64,000 bases of DNA. Origin: Elizabethkingia sp. YR214. GTDB lineage: Bacteria; Bacteroidota; Bacteroidia; Flavobacteriales; Weeksellaceae. The stretch spans positions 248,001-312,000 of the forward strand of contig NZ_QBUH01000005.1 in the NCBI RefSeq assembly GCF_003058195.1. The letters are read 5' to 3'. A program made the position numbers and the translations under genes. Position 1 is the stretch's first letter. Each line of letters opens with the position of its first letter. Below the pieces are notes generated by a model. It was not told where the DNA came from. It did no database searches and saw only the letters and a list, made by a program, of their open reading frames with translations. Below, one piece after another: positions 53,373 to 62,542 of the stretch.

Positions 53373-53951
53373 TTACAACTCTTTCTGTAATTTATAGCTT
53401 TTAATTGAAGAAAGCTGCACAACCTTTACCTCATCATTTTTCAACAGAAATAAAACGGTTTTAGTCTTCCCAATTAATTTTGCCTGCTCTTCGGTATTGT
53501 CAGAATACAAAAAGCTCACTGGTTGATCTTTTATTATCTTTCTTTGAGAAAATTTCCCATATACTCCTGCCGCCAGCCATATATAAAACGGAATAATCAG
53601 TAAAATCGAAATCCCATTGTAATACATAGATGAAAACCATGATGTATAGTTCTGAAAACTGTAGATTTTGTAAATTCTGGGACGCTTTTCCTTGATATAA
53701 GAATCTAGTTTATAAATAGCTCCTAAAATAAGTACAGATATAAATGTGAACAGAAAAATTCTGTAATCGGCAAACGGTGCAATCAGAAAATCTGTAATAT
53801 CAGCATAATCAAATATATTGATATTAAAATGACTGTATTTCCGGTAATTGAAAATCATTCCTATACCAACTGCGAATAAATAAGCTATAGATAAAATAGT
53901 CTGAAAATCCTTTAACAATCGATTATAAGTATTCTGTAGAAATTCCTTCAT
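53373..53951 (-). CDS. Membrane protein of unknown function
   Basis: The 192-residue protein has three or four hydrophobic segments (about 15-33, 50-78, 105-130) with a soluble C-terminal part of about 55 residues (YSDNTEEQAKLIGKTKTVLFLLKNDEVKVVQ). No family is recognised. It is flanked by an M13 gene and a DUF2264 gene on the same strand, with the DUF2264 terminator in front of it, so it has its own transcript. Confidence 0.7.
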   Translation of the reverse strand: MKEFLQNTYNRLLKDFQTILSIAYLFAVGIGMIFNYRKYSHFNINIFDYADITDFLIAPFADYRIFLFTFISVLILGAIYKLDSYIKEKRPRIYKIYSFQNYTSWFSSMYYNGISILLIIPFYIWLAAGVYGKFSQRKIIKDQPVSFLYSDNTEEQAKLIGKTKTVLFLLKNDEVKVVQLSSIKSYKLQKEL

Positions 53952-54005
53952 AAATTATTTTTTATAAAAATAATTTATTTTGTTCATTTATAAATATTCT
54001 GTTAC

Positions 54006-54038
54006 AAAAAAACCACTCTGTGATCAGAGTGGTTTTAA
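54006..54038 (-). terminator. Terminator after the DUF2264 gene
   Basis: Stem AAAACCACTCTG/CAGAGTGGTTTT with a TGAT loop, directly after the stop codon on the minus strand. Confidence 0.85.
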
Positions 54039-54042
54039 AATA

Positions 54043-55293
54043 TTAATATTCTACATGGTAATCTTTAGGAAAAGGCTCTCCTGCCCAAGCTTTTTTAGCA
54101 GTCCATGCAGCGGGAGGGTTAGTCCAAAATTTATCCATAGCCGGCAATCCTAGAGGCAGGAAACCTAACGTTGCCATATACAAACTTCCGGTGGATGTAT
54201 AATAATCCGCTATTCCCGGCTGATGACCATTAAATCCTAGTACCAGCCATCCTGCTTTATCAAAGTTATTAGCATGATCGTACATTCTGTGCATAACCGC
54301 ACTAAGCCCGCATCTTACCTGTGCAGGGTCTATATAATCAGGTAATTTATGCATCAGTGCCGTTTGTCCTAGTGCCTGGAATGCAGCTGTTCTGTAAGTA
54401 ATGCTTCTTCCGAATGGTGGATAAGTACCTTCAGGGCTGATAAATCGTTCTGTAAACTCTGAATAACGAACCATTCTTTTTACTGCCTGATCGTATTCTT
54501 CTTGTCGGATCATTTTACGATCCAGCAAAACTTTGAAAAAATCTACCAGCATAGGATGGATAACATAGGAATTATAGTAGTCTATACTCATACTTGGCCC
54601 GTCACTATACCAGCCGTCTCCCTGGTACCATTCCAATATTTTTCTTTTAGCAAACTCAATACGGACTGGATCAGGCTGCTCTCCTACACTTAGTAGAAAC
54701 GCTTCATTTAACCCTGCAAATAACAACCAGTTATTATATGCTCCAGATCTTGTACGAAGTGCTTTAAATTCTTCAATTACTCTTTTTTTAGTCGTTTCAT
54801 CCAAAGGTTCCCATAATGCTTTTGGCGCTCTTATAAAGGCATGTGCCATATAAGCGGCATCTACAATCGGCTGCTTTTCTGTTCTGAAATTAAGATAATC
54901 CGGATTCTGAGGATCAACAGCATTTTTAAGGCCTTTCAAGAGTTCAGTTCTTAGTCTGGATCTTACTTTGGATTCTTCCGTATTGTCATCCGGTAATGCC
55001 AGCCAAGGTGCTATACCTGCCATAGTCCGGCCTACAGCTTCAAGATGTGTTACTTTATTAAAGAAGTCTGGCTTTAGCCCAGGAGGTATTTCCACCGGCA
55101 TATTTTTCCGAAGAGTACCTTCTGCCAGATTATGAACTACAGGATAAGCAATTTTATCTAATGTTTTCACCCAGAATTTACGGTCTTCCTGACCATCTTT
55201 GGGTACATATCCTTTGGAGGATTGTCCGAATAACTGAGATGCACAGCTTAATACAGCAAACTGCATCACAATTATTAATTTGATGTTTCTCAT
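54043..55293 (-). CDS. Exported DUF2264 protein
   Basis: The 416-residue protein has a signal peptide (about 1-24, ending QLFGQ; a Cys at residue 17 leaves lipoprotein processing possible). The mature part matches DUF2264: WLALPDD, YNNWLLFAGLNEAFLL, WYQGDGWYSDGPSMSIDYYNSYVIHP, and GRSITYRTAAFQALG. The fold is an (alpha/alpha) barrel related to glycoside-degrading enzymes, so a polysaccharide substrate is plausible; no activity is proven. No partner glycan genes lie nearby. Confidence 0.9.
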   Translation of the reverse strand: MRNIKLIIVMQFAVLSCASQLFGQSSKGYVPKDGQEDRKFWVKTLDKIAYPVVHNLAEGTLRKNMPVEIPPGLKPDFFNKVTHLEAVGRTMAGIAPWLALPDDNTEESKVRSRLRTELLKGLKNAVDPQNPDYLNFRTEKQPIVDAAYMAHAFIRAPKALWEPLDETTKKRVIEEFKALRTRSGAYNNWLLFAGLNEAFLLSVGEQPDPVRIEFAKRKILEWYQGDGWYSDGPSMSIDYYNSYVIHPMLVDFFKVLLDRKMIRQEEYDQAVKRMVRYSEFTERFISPEGTYPPFGRSITYRTAAFQALGQTALMHKLPDYIDPAQVRCGLSAVMHRMYDHANNFDKAGWLVLGFNGHQPGIADYYTSTGSLYMATLGFLPLGLPAMDKFWTNPPAAWTAKKAWAGEPFPKDYHVEY

Positions 55294-55351
55294 GTTGGTT
55301 ATTTAGTTAGTTTTTATGGTTGACTAAGTTAACATTTTTATTACTACAAAA

Positions 55352-55384
55352 AGCAAAAACCACCCTTTAGGATGGTTTTTGTAT
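55352..55384 (-). terminator. Terminator after the second M13 peptidase gene
   Basis: Stem CAAAAACCACCC/GGATGGTTTTTG with one mismatch, 20 bases past the stop codon. Confidence 0.75.
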
Positions 55385-55401
55385 TATTTTATGGTTTATA
55401 A

Positions 55402-57465
55402 TTACCAGATTTTAATTCTGTCTTCTGGTTTTTTATAAAGTTTATCTCCTAGTTTAATATCAAAGGCATTATAGAATGCATCAACATTTACCAACGGTGC
55501 AAAAGCTCTGTACTCTCCTGGTGAATGCGGATCAGTTTTAACCTGATTCACTTTGTACTGGTCAGTAGATAGAGTTCTCCATACAGTTGCCCAAGACATA
55601 AAGAATCTTTGATCCTGAGTAAGATCACTGATTTTACCTGGGTTACCCTTATCTTTAAGGTACATTTGTAATGCTTCATAGGCAACATTAACTCCACCTA
55701 AATCCCCAATATTCTCTCCCATTGTAAATTTACCATTCACGTGAGATCCTTTTACCGGCTCATAAGTATCATATTGCGCACCCAATTTTTGAGTTGCTGC
55801 CTCAAATTTCTTTCTGTCTTCGTCTGTCCACCAGTTATTCAGATTACCATCACCATCGAAACGAGAACCACTATCGTCGAATCCGTGAGAAATTTCGTGT
55901 CCAATTACAGCTCCGATTCCACCAAAATTAACAGCAGCATCTGCTTTAAAGTTGAAGAAAGGAGGCTGAAGAATAGCTGCTGGGAATACAATCTCGTTGT
56001 TTGAAGAACTGTAATATGCGTTAACAGTCTGTGGTGTCATTCCCCATTCTGTCTTATCTACAGGTTTACCTACTTTTTCAAGGCCTTTCTGGTACTGCCA
56101 CTTAGAAATCTCCTGAAGATTGCTATAAAGTGAACCACCATCTGCATCAGACTTCAATGTTAATTTAGAATAATCCTTCCATTTATCAGGGTAAGCAACT
56201 TTTACAGTAAACTTATTAAGTTTATCCAATGCTTTTTCCTTAGTTACAGAAGACATCCAGTCAAGTTTTTTAATACGGCTTGCAAATGCTTTCTTAACAT
56301 AATCTACTAATACCACCATCTCAGCTTTTGCCTCTGCGGGGAAATATTTCTCTACATAAAGTTTCCCGAAAGCTTCACCTACAATACCATTTACAAAAGA
56401 TAAACCTCTTTTGTCCATAGATCTCTGTTCTTGTTGGCCCTGCATTCTCTTGCTATAGAAATTAAACTGAATATCATCCAATTTCTGATCCAGATCAGAA
56501 GCATTAGAAGCTATAATTCTGTATTTAAGATAATCTTTAATTAAAGGAAGATTTTCCTGATTGATAAAAGAATCCAGGTTTTTATAATAATTAATTTCAC
56601 CTATAATTACCTTATCAGTATTTACACCAACTGTTTTTAAATAGTCAGGAAGATCTACATTTTTAACCAAAACAGGAAGTTCAGCTACCGTCTTAGGGTT
56701 ATAACGAAGATTGGCATCTCTTGCCTGCTCGTTCGTTAGTAATGTTTTAGCCATTTTCTTTTCAAAATCTAAAACATTCTGAGCTACTGACGCTGAATTT
56801 TGATAACCAATTACTCCTAATAATGTTGTGATATAGTTTTTATAATCTGCTAAAATTGCAGTATTCGCTTCATTTTCTTTTTGATAGTAGTCTTTACCTA
56901 ATCCTAATCTTGGTCCTCCCAAATAAACGGCATTCATTTTGGAGTTTTTCATATCAGCACCGGCTCCCCATCCATAGAATGGATTATCACCTGTAAGGGT
57001 TGCCTGATCGATATATTGCTGGAAACTTTTTAGATCTTTAATAGCATCTACTTTATCAAGATCAGCTTTAATTGGAGATATTCCTAAAGCATTTCTTTTA
57101 GTCCAATCAGTATATGTTGTATAGAGTGCCTGAATTTTCTGACCTTCAGATCCTGCAGGATATTTAGATTTCAGAATCTCTTTCAGAATATTCATGGAGT
57201 TATTATCAGTATCTTCTCTTAACTGATTAAAAGATCCCCAACTAGATTTATCAGAAGGGATTTTTGCAGTTTTCAGCCAACCGCCATTTACATAGTTAAA
57301 GAAGTCGTCTTGCGGGCGTACAGATGTATCCCTGTAGCTAAGATTTAGCCCCTCGTCCTTTTGCGTTTTTGTCGCCACAGTCTTTCCTTTTTTTTGTTGA
57401 GCATTTACCTGAACTCCTGTAAAACAAAGAGAAAAAGCTAATGCTGCAAAAGTTATTTTTTTCAT
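55402..57465 (-). CDS. Exported M13-family zinc metallopeptidase, copy 2
   Basis: From the signal-peptide Met at 57465 (MKKITFAALAFSLCFTG) the protein has 687 residues; the frame is open to 57483. HEISH lies at residues 523-527, GENIGDLGG follows, and the end KKPEDRIKIW matches copy 1. The two copies are strongly similar over their whole length, including the linker DEGLNLSYRD/DEGLHLENMD, so they arose by duplication. Both sit in the same strand with separate terminators. Confidence 0.94.
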   Translation of the reverse strand: MKKITFAALAFSLCFTGVQVNAQQKKGKTVATKTQKDEGLNLSYRDTSVRPQDDFFNYVNGGWLKTAKIPSDKSSWGSFNQLREDTDNNSMNILKEILKSKYPAGSEGQKIQALYTTYTDWTKRNALGISPIKADLDKVDAIKDLKSFQQYIDQATLTGDNPFYGWGAGADMKNSKMNAVYLGGPRLGLGKDYYQKENEANTAILADYKNYITTLLGVIGYQNSASVAQNVLDFEKKMAKTLLTNEQARDANLRYNPKTVAELPVLVKNVDLPDYLKTVGVNTDKVIIGEINYYKNLDSFINQENLPLIKDYLKYRIIASNASDLDQKLDDIQFNFYSKRMQGQQEQRSMDKRGLSFVNGIVGEAFGKLYVEKYFPAEAKAEMVVLVDYVKKAFASRIKKLDWMSSVTKEKALDKLNKFTVKVAYPDKWKDYSKLTLKSDADGGSLYSNLQEISKWQYQKGLEKVGKPVDKTEWGMTPQTVNAYYSSSNNEIVFPAAILQPPFFNFKADAAVNFGGIGAVIGHEISHGFDDSGSRFDGDGNLNNWWTDEDRKKFEAATQKLGAQYDTYEPVKGSHVNGKFTMGENIGDLGGVNVAYEALQMYLKDKGNPGKISDLTQDQRFFMSWATVWRTLSTDQYKVNQVKTDPHSPGEYRAFAPLVNVDAFYNAFDIKLGDKLYKKPEDRIKIW

Positions 57466-57561
57466 ATACACAGATTTAATCAATCAGATAAAGATATTAA
57501 TTATTTTTAAACAATTCTTAACATAATTATAACCTATTATTTTGCATGTACCTTAATTCAT

Positions 57562-57598
57562 AAAAAAGCTGCTGTGAAGTTTCACAGCAGCTTTTTTT
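57562..57598 (-). terminator. Terminator after the head-GIN gene
   Basis: Stem AAAAAAGCTGCTGTGAA/TTCACAGCAGCTTTTTT; one of the strongest hairpins in the window. Confidence 0.9.
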
Positions 57599-57618
57599 GA
57601 TGTTATTATTTTCTTAGT

Positions 57619-58287
57619 TTATTTAAAACTAATGTTACCTCCGGCAATTTTCTTAGTTTTCTTATCTGCGGGATTACCATATACCGTGATATTACCTCCG
57701 GCACGTGTTTTAGCATCTACAGATTCCGTTGCTGAAACTTCCGCTTCACCTCCGGCATTTACAGTAATACTTGTAGTGGCAGTTGTCAATTGTTTACCAT
57801 AATATTTGGCACCTGTATTTACAATTGCGCTTTGATTGTTTGCATGCCCGGACAGTGTTATAAGTCCACCAGTATTAGACTTTACTTCTAATGTTTTGGC
57901 TTTTAGCCCCATGATGATTGAGGATCCTTCATTGGCAGTAAGTACAATTTTATTGCCTTCTAATACTCCTTCATTACTTACCGTCGCTCCCTGACTAGCC
58001 TGGATATCATTTAGTCTATCATAGAATACTCTTACTTTCACATCATCTCCCTGTAAAAGATTAGTTGTTGTCATTCTTACTTTTAGCTCTCCGTTTTTAT
58101 TGACAACTTCAATATCGGAAGCTTTCTTTCCTTTTACTTCTACTTTATTGGATGTAGAAGGAACCAGTACTACCGGAATTTTATCGTAAACTTTCAGGGA
58201 ACTAAATGTTCCAACATCTTTTACCGTTTGTGCGAAAGAAAACTGAACTGCAACTATGGCGATAGCACCTGCTAAAATATTTTTCAT
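57619..58287 (-). CDS. Exported head-GIN (DUF2807) beta-helix protein
   Basis: From Met 58287 (MKNILAGAIAIVAVQFSFAQ, a signal peptide) the protein has 222 residues. The frame is open to 58326. The mature part is DUF2807: KVYDKIPVVLVPS, VRVFYDRLNDIQASQGATVS, then repeated short strands (SGHANNQSAIVNTGAKYYG, AGGEAEVSATESVDAKTRAGGNITVYG) that build a beta-helix. Function of the family is unknown; cell-surface or adhesion roles are often suggested. Confidence 0.9.
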   Translation of the reverse strand: MKNILAGAIAIVAVQFSFAQTVKDVGTFSSLKVYDKIPVVLVPSTSNKVEVKGKKASDIEVVNKNGELKVRMTTTNLLQGDDVKVRVFYDRLNDIQASQGATVSNEGVLEGNKIVLTANEGSSIIMGLKAKTLEVKSNTGGLITLSGHANNQSAIVNTGAKYYGKQLTTATTSITVNAGGEAEVSATESVDAKTRAGGNITVYGNPADKKTKKIAGGNISFK

Positions 58288-58427
58288 AATAGTTATTTTA
58301 AAAACAGACCGCAATATTCCTGCCATAAAATGTTAGAAAAATATTAAACAAGTATAAATTAGTTTTAAGTTAATCACCATTTTAAATCACAACTAACTAA
58401 ACAACAATACACTAAAATAAAAAACTT

Positions 58428-59675
58428 CTATTCCTCCAACCACACAATAAGTGTTTCTATAATTTTTTGAGAAACAAAATTCACAAAGTCATTTCTTTCA
58501 AAACCGGGCAAAAATAAATGAAAAACTCTTACCTCATCTCCTTTTGCTATTGCGTAATAAACGGTTCCTATATCTTTACCATCTTCCCCTTTATTGGGAC
58601 CAGAAACACCGGTAGAGGATATTGCAATATCAGAACTAAAAAGCTTTTGACAGGATTTTGCCATTTCTATAGCTACTTCTTTACTTACTACAGTGTGTTC
58701 CTTTATAGTGTCTTCCGAAACATTCAACAATTGTGATTTCATTTCAGTAAAATAAGGAATAATCCCTCCTCTATAATAGCTACTGCTTCCCGAAACAGAA
58801 GTCAGTAACCTTGCTAATTGTCCGGTAGTACAACTCTCTGCAGTAGAAACTGTTAGCGCTTTATCGAATAAAAGAGAAGCCAGAATATTTTCTATAGCAT
58901 CTTCGGACCAGGCAATTACATGATCTCCGATTAGAGATTTCAACGGTTGTATCAACTGCTCCAGTTGCTCTTCAAGTATGGTCTGATTCTCCCCGGTTCC
59001 GGTTAATCTAAGTTTCACTCTTGTTCCTACCGGAAGATAAGACAGACTCACATTCGCAGGCAATGCTAATTCCCAGTCTTCAATAGTATCGGAAAGCAGA
59101 CTTTCGGGAACCCCTACAACACTGATAATACGTGTATGAATAAAACTAAGTTCCCATTGCTGCTTCAGAAATGGTATAATCTGATCCTTTATTAGTGGCT
59201 TTACTTCGAAGGGTACACCAGGCAAGCAAAAGATAAATTTACCGCTTTGTTCCACCATCTGACATGGGGCTGTACCATAATAGTTATCAAAAATTGTTGC
59301 TTTTGATAATACCTCACACTGGTTTCTGTTGCGTTCTAATAACTCAAGACGGCCTCTTTTTTCTAAGTATTTTCCTAATTTCTCATAGAGTTCTTCGGAA
59401 AAAACTAATTCATCATGAAAAAAACCGGCATAGGCTTTTTTGGTTTTATCATCCTTTGTTGGCCCTAAGCCTCCGGTTGTAATTACAAGATCACTATTTT
59501 CTAATGCTGTTTTTAAAAAGTTTTCAATTTCAGAAACCTCATCTGAAATGGTGAAAATTTGCTGAACTTTTATTCCGATATCTTTTAGCTCACGAGCTAT
59601 AAAGTTGGAATTGGTATCTACGGTGTTCCCAGACAAAATCTCGTCACCAATAGTAATAATCGTCGCTGTTTTCAA
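58428..59675 (-). CDS. cinA: CinA: competence-damage protein / nicotinamide-nucleotide amidase
   Basis: The 415-residue protein has the MoaB/CinA N-terminal domain (IITIGDEILSGNTVDTNSNFIA, ITTGGLGPTKDD) and the C-terminal PncC amidase domain (TVSTAESCTTGQLARLLTSVSGSS with the catalytic Ser; ISSTGVSGPNKGEDGKDIGTVY). It deamidates NMN to nicotinic acid mononucleotide in NAD recycling and may also have an ADP-ribose-hydrolysing part. It starts 3 bases after the upstream hydrolase stop. Confidence 0.94.
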   Translation of the reverse strand: MKTATIITIGDEILSGNTVDTNSNFIARELKDIGIKVQQIFTISDEVSEIENFLKTALENSDLVITTGGLGPTKDDKTKKAYAGFFHDELVFSEELYEKLGKYLEKRGRLELLERNRNQCEVLSKATIFDNYYGTAPCQMVEQSGKFIFCLPGVPFEVKPLIKDQIIPFLKQQWELSFIHTRIISVVGVPESLLSDTIEDWELALPANVSLSYLPVGTRVKLRLTGTGENQTILEEQLEQLIQPLKSLIGDHVIAWSEDAIENILASLLFDKALTVSTAESCTTGQLARLLTSVSGSSSYYRGGIIPYFTEMKSQLLNVSEDTIKEHTVVSKEVAIEMAKSCQKLFSSDIAISSTGVSGPNKGEDGKDIGTVYYAIAKGDEVRVFHLFLPGFERNDFVNFVSQKIIETLIVWLEE

Positions 59676-59678
59676 TTT

Positions 59679-60512
59679 TTATTTAAAGATTTTATTAAAA
59701 AAGGTTATCATCTCTTCCCATGAAGCTTTATCTGCGGCTTCATTATAGGCAACCTTCAGTTTATATTTTTTTCCAACCGCTGTAGCGTCGGGATTCGTGA
59801 AAGAGTGTATTGCCTCTGGATAGTTAACAAATTTATACTGAACTCCGGCAGAATCCATCTGCTTTTTAAATGATGCTATTTCATCTTTGGATACAAATGT
59901 ATCATCTTCTCCGTTCAGTACGAGTATAGGTATCTTATTCGTTAAAGGCTTCACTCCGGTCATCAGATTTCCGTGAAAACTTATCACACCTTTCAGCGGT
60001 TCATTAATTCTGGCCATATTAAGAGCCATAGCTCCTCCAAAACAATAGCCTATTGCTGCCATTTTACCCGTATCTGCTTTTTCATTTTTTTCAATCTGTT
60101 TCAATATTGCTTCAAAACTTTGCCTTGCAAGATCTGCATTACCATAAAATGGTTTCGCCAGCTTTCCGGCATCATCCGGATTATCAACCATCTTTCCTTC
60201 ACCATACATATCCACAGCTATAGCCATATATCCTGAATCTGCCAGTTGTTTTGCGCGGTTTTTCACATAATCATTCATGCCCCACCATTCCGGGATAATA
60301 AACACTACAGGCAGCTTTCCGGGCTTATTTTTATCAAAAGCCAGAAAAGATTTAAACGTTTTACCGTTTTCGGAATACGTAAGATCTTCGGTAGTAATCT
60401 CTTTCTGTAGATTTGTTCTGTATTTAGCATCAGTATTCTCCGGCGTTTTCTTACAAGCTATTGCGCCTGACAGTAAAAGCAATAATGACACGGACAAGAT
60501 TTGTATTTTCAT
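59679..60512 (-). CDS. Dienelactone-hydrolase-like lipoprotein
   Basis: Lipobox LLLSGAIAC (Cys20) is followed by a linker and the DLH fold: VVFIIPEWWGMNDYVKNRA, VDMYGEG, the cysteine nucleophile elbow GYCFGG, LNGEDDTFV (Asp) and AIHSFTNPD (His). The Cys-containing elbow is typical of dienelactone hydrolases. As a lipoprotein it would act outside the cytoplasm, which is unusual for catechol breakdown, so the substrate is likely different. It is co-transcribed with cinA. Confidence 0.88.
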   Translation of the reverse strand: MKIQILSVSLLLLLSGAIACKKTPENTDAKYRTNLQKEITTEDLTYSENGKTFKSFLAFDKNKPGKLPVVFIIPEWWGMNDYVKNRAKQLADSGYMAIAVDMYGEGKMVDNPDDAGKLAKPFYGNADLARQSFEAILKQIEKNEKADTGKMAAIGYCFGGAMALNMARINEPLKGVISFHGNLMTGVKPLTNKIPILVLNGEDDTFVSKDEIASFKKQMDSAGVQYKFVNYPEAIHSFTNPDATAVGKKYKLKVAYNEAADKASWEEMITFFNKIFK

Positions 60513-60593
60513 ATTATTGTTTCTTGGTAAAGTAAAATTAAAAAATATGCTTTTAATAAAGCTTATTTATGTTCTTTTATTCATCACAATAAA

Positions 60594-60622
60594 TAAAAAC
60601 AGGCATCCTTACGGATGCCTGC
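60594..60622 (-). terminator. Terminator of cassette 4
   Basis: Stem CAGGCATCC/GGATGCCTG with a TTAC loop, followed on the minus strand by TTTTTATTTATT. Confidence 0.85.
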
Positions 60623-60727
60623 CTTCAGACTGTTAACTAACAAAAATAGGATGATGACAAATAAGCACCGGATATTAACAGTTTTTCTTCTTCTTTATGG
60701 AAAGTAATAAGTGATTGAGTTTATTGT

Positions 60728-62320
60728 TTAAGGACAAGGTACTATTTTCTTACCTACTCCTAAACCTCGCATTACAGTAGCTCCGGTTACCAACATGGTT
60801 GCATCAACAGTATTTGAACCTGTCGTTTTCCATGTAACAGTATTGAAACGGGTGCCACCATACAATTCAAGAGGCTCCAGATTAGAAGTCAAGCTTCTTC
60901 TTCCCATCATAGAAACTGAACCATCCGGTCCGATTGTAATCCTGATAATCGGAGTTGAATTTGTTGAACTTCCTAAGGAGTATATCTGTGGTACTCCGTT
61001 TTCACCCCATCGTGACCCATCTGATTTAAATCTGATATTTTGGGGATAATCAACTACACCAGACTGAAACTGAATTTCCTGAGTAGCAAGATCAACTCCA
61101 TTAATTGTCATGTTAAAAGAGTTATCCAGCTCATAAACATCAAATATAAAACCAGCATCTGCAGCTGGTGCATTGAATGTTCTTGTCAGTCTTGTTCCTG
61201 ATCCGGAATCAGACATATTAAAAGGCCAGGTTGGTGTTGCATTTGTTGTACATGCAAACTTCAGCTTAAGGTTATATTTCACTCCTGGAGTAACAACTAA
61301 ATTATTGACTGTAAAATTTCTTTTAGTTTTAGACCCTACAGTAATTGTTCCGCCTGCTGTATTTGGAAAGTTCAATGTTGACATATCCCCAGCTGCAGCT
61401 CCCGGATTAGCTAATAATGTAGGATTACTTGTCCAAATTGCACTGGCTAGTGTTGGTGCAGTAAAACCAACCACTTTTGTAGTTGTTGCAGCTCCAAAAG
61501 TAACAGTTCCGTCAGATAATTTTATACTATTAACCGTTCCTCCACGATGTTTGTCAAAAGTGATCCCATTACCTATAGAAGAAATAGGAGTTCCCGGTGC
61601 TACAGCAGAAGCATCTATAGTTGTAGTAATCTGACTGAATTTATGTGTCAATATAACATTCAATACATTATCTCCTTTGGATACCCTTACATTATTGGTA
61701 CGGAAGTACATTAGGTCATTATCTCCTGAAATACTTGGCAAAGTCGCGGTTGAAATATTTCCGGTAACATCAGCCGGAACAGTTGAAGAATTATATGACA
61801 GTACTACAAAATCGTATTTATTAAGTGCTTCAGTATCTCCATCTAACATCATATCTCCACTATCTGCTGTAGAACCCCCATTAGCATCTATTGTATATAC
61901 ATTACTGGCTACTTTGGCTCCGCTACTTGTTCTGTAGGCAATCACACGGTATTTTACATTAGGTCCTTTTAATGGATTCCTAACGACGTCTGCCATAGGA
62001 TTAATTGCAGCTTGCGTAGCAATTGCTGATGTAATAACAGGAGTAAGGGTAGCAATAACAGGTTGTTCTCCAGCCATAAAAGTGCTTACCTGCTCTTTTA
62101 CAGTTGAGCCTACTTTTAACTGCCTGGCGGATGCCATATTAGTTGAAATAGTCTCGCTTTCAAATTCACTTCCGAGTAAGTTCATCTTTATAAGAGCAGA
62201 ACCATTTGTGATTAGATTATCACCTGGATTATCTATTGCGTTGTCTGAGCTTCTGCATGATGTTATCAGAAGTGAACCGGATAACATAAAAGCCGCAATT
62301 GTTATTTTTAAGTTTTTCAT
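60728..62320 (-). CDS. Fimbrillin-like surface lipoprotein, cassette 4
   Basis: The 530-residue protein has lipobox LLITSC then RSSDN. Order of parts: fimbrillin-like domain (LIKMNLLGSEFE, YRVIAYRTSSG, MLDGDTEALNKYDFVVLS, ILTHKFSQITTTID) and the shared C-terminal domain (DAGFIFDVYELDNSFNMTI, IGPDGSVSMMGRRS, ending IVPCP). It is very close to the cassette 2 protein over its whole length, although it lies 38 kb away. Its peptide gene ends 48 bases upstream. Probably a surface-exposed pilus-like subunit or adhesin; this is from motif resemblance only. Confidence 0.75.
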   Translation of the reverse strand: MKNLKITIAAFMLSGSLLITSCRSSDNAIDNPGDNLITNGSALIKMNLLGSEFESETISTNMASARQLKVGSTVKEQVSTFMAGEQPVIATLTPVITSAIATQAAINPMADVVRNPLKGPNVKYRVIAYRTSSGAKVASNVYTIDANGGSTADSGDMMLDGDTEALNKYDFVVLSYNSSTVPADVTGNISTATLPSISGDNDLMYFRTNNVRVSKGDNVLNVILTHKFSQITTTIDASAVAPGTPISSIGNGITFDKHRGGTVNSIKLSDGTVTFGAATTTKVVGFTAPTLASAIWTSNPTLLANPGAAAGDMSTLNFPNTAGGTITVGSKTKRNFTVNNLVVTPGVKYNLKLKFACTTNATPTWPFNMSDSGSGTRLTRTFNAPAADAGFIFDVYELDNSFNMTINGVDLATQEIQFQSGVVDYPQNIRFKSDGSRWGENGVPQIYSLGSSTNSTPIIRITIGPDGSVSMMGRRSLTSNLEPLELYGGTRFNTVTWKTTGSNTVDATMLVTGATVMRGLGVGKKIVPCP

Positions 62321-62368
62321 TGTTTGTGAGGTAATAAATTTATTTCATATTTATTTGTTACAATCCGA

Positions 62369-62542
62369 TTACCATTCAATGGTTCTGTTATCGTCATCCC
62401 CCTGAGTCCATTCTTCCTGAACTTGTCCACCTGAATTTGGTGGAAGTACTTTAGCTGAACCAGCAGCTATTCCTTGTTCCATCTCTATTAGGAACATCTC
62501 AAATCTTGGAGATACATACTCCTCTTTTTTTAAATCATTCAT
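62369..62542 (-). CDS. Cassette peptide 4 (57 residues)
   Basis: Frame MNDLKKEEYVSPRFE, then EMEQGIAAGSAKVLPPNSGG, VQEEW and the end DDDNRTIEW. It is a close paralogue of peptides 1 and 3. No signal peptide or membrane segment. It precedes the cassette 4 lipoprotein, as in the other three cassettes. Function unknown. Confidence 0.8.
   Translation of the reverse strand: MNDLKKEEYVSPRFEMFLIEMEQGIAAGSAKVLPPNSGGQVQEEWTQGDDDNRTIEW

Noticed and set aside
60277-60636. 119-codon plus-strand frame
   Set aside because: Overlaps the start of the lipoprotein hydrolase gene on the other strand and runs through a terminator hairpin.
61173-61634. 153-codon plus-strand frame
   Set aside because: Antisense to the cassette 4 lipoprotein and similar to the antisense frame of cassette 2 only because the sense genes are paralogues.
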